From Microbacterium paulum (GTDB lineage: Bacteria; Actinomycetota; Actinomycetes; Actinomycetales; Microbacteriaceae): DNA of 64,000 nucleotides. Location of the stretch: the NCBI RefSeq assembly GCF_015707995.1, contig NZ_JAAGRY010000001.1, forward strand, positions 1 through 64,000. The letters are read 5' to 3'. The stretch's first letter is position 1, and every line of letters begins with the position of its first letter. Below, in pieces: positions 63,770 through 64,000 of the stretch. The translations under genes were made by a program, and so were the position numbers. The notes under the pieces were generated by a model. That model ran no database searches. It was not told the DNA's origin and was given only the letters and a program-made list of their open reading frames with translations.

Positions 63770-64000
63770 GTGCGAGCTCGGTGCAAGCTGGACGGCACGG
63801 TCAAGTCAGTCTCGTCTGGGCGCCACTACGTCTCTTGCGGCCCGGGATTGCTTACCTTCTCCCGGTCCGTCTCTCTCCGTTCGGGGACCAACGCGCCGTG
63901 CAACGGTGTCGGTTTCAATCCCCGTGATCTCGCCGTGCCCACGCGTGCGTGGCTGCTCTGCGCGGTCACCGCCAGCGATGGCGACGCACCGAGTCTGACC
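63770..64000 (+). CDS. Possible start of a further protein, truncated by the window edge
   Basis: From GTG 63770 a frame is open to the window end (77 codons) in the same frame as the upstream gene after its stop. The protein contains CKLDGTVKSVSSGRHYVSCG, which could be real, but no ribosome binding site is visible and the sequence may be noncoding. Confidence 0.25.
   Translation, partial: MRARCKLDGTVKSVSSGRHYVSCGPGLLTFSRSVSLRSGTNAPCNGVGFNPRDLAVPTRAWLLCAVTASDGDAPSLT

Overview
The window is high-GC DNA with tightly packed, overlapping genes and many GTG starts. The gene order tyrA-cmk-der next to scpA-scpB-rluB and a ParA gene points to an actinobacterium, most likely Microbacteriaceae (Microbacterium-like). 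This placement rests on gene content and protein style only; no marker such as 16S rRNA is present.

Region 1 (1-15083) is ordinary chromosome. It has a class V aminotransferase, a DsbA-like thiol protein, ParA, the condensin partners ScpA and ScpB, RluB, TyrA, Cmk and Der. Then comes the anaerobic ribonucleotide reductase pair nrdD-nrdG behind a textbook double NrdR box, a NUDIX-NYN protein, small membrane proteins, an S4 protein, a GNAT acetyltransferase and tRNA-Pro(GGG). A broken tRNA-Pro half lies just upstream of the intact one.

Region 2 (about 15084-35545, possibly to 46434) is an integrative conjugative element sitting against tRNA-Pro. It carries, nearly all on the minus strand, a tyrosine integrase, an excisionase-like HTH protein, SSB, a VirD4/TraG coupling ATPase, a VirB4-type ATPase, an SCO6880-like protein, a VirB6/TrbL-like membrane protein, two small paralogous membrane proteins, a lysozyme-like/M23 cell wall hydrolase, a ParB-domain protein, a DUF2637 protein and a Prim-Pol replicase. 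Two features recur across it. Six otherwise unrelated proteins end in the same short C-terminal tail (RE-x-x-L-x-x-[DE] lying 21-25 residues from the end), a candidate type IV secretion signal. A roughly 10-17 bp element (gene sense CGYACCTGACCGGTGAC) lies 23-62 bp upstream of at least 13 genes. Paired 21-bp-spaced repeats flank one gene near the Prim-Pol gene. No relaxase gene was recognised.

Region 3 (35563-46361) looks like cargo for manganese-dependent DNA precursor synthesis: nrdI-nrdE-nrdF, a flavin reductase and an AraC regulator in one direction, and a manganese/zinc ABC transporter with two DtxR-family regulators in the other. One of those regulators has lost metal-ligand histidines. 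A DNA methyltransferase beyond it again carries the element's upstream motif.

Region 4 (46835-61849) is a metabolic cluster. A minus-strand operon encodes an FAD monooxygenase, an MFS exporter, an NADP-binding reductase and an HbpS-like protein. Divergently, a translationally coupled plus-strand operon encodes an AfsA-type butyrolactone synthase, an atypical and a canonical KASIII, an ACP, a KASII, a HAD phosphatase and a 3-hydroxyacyl-CoA dehydrogenase-like protein, followed by a MarR regulator and a phosphopantetheinyl transferase. An aldo-keto reductase and a quinone-reductase-type enzyme close the cluster. Together these could form a self-contained pathway for a butenolide/butyrolactone-like signal or a related lipid product. 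Two unrecognised genes end the window.
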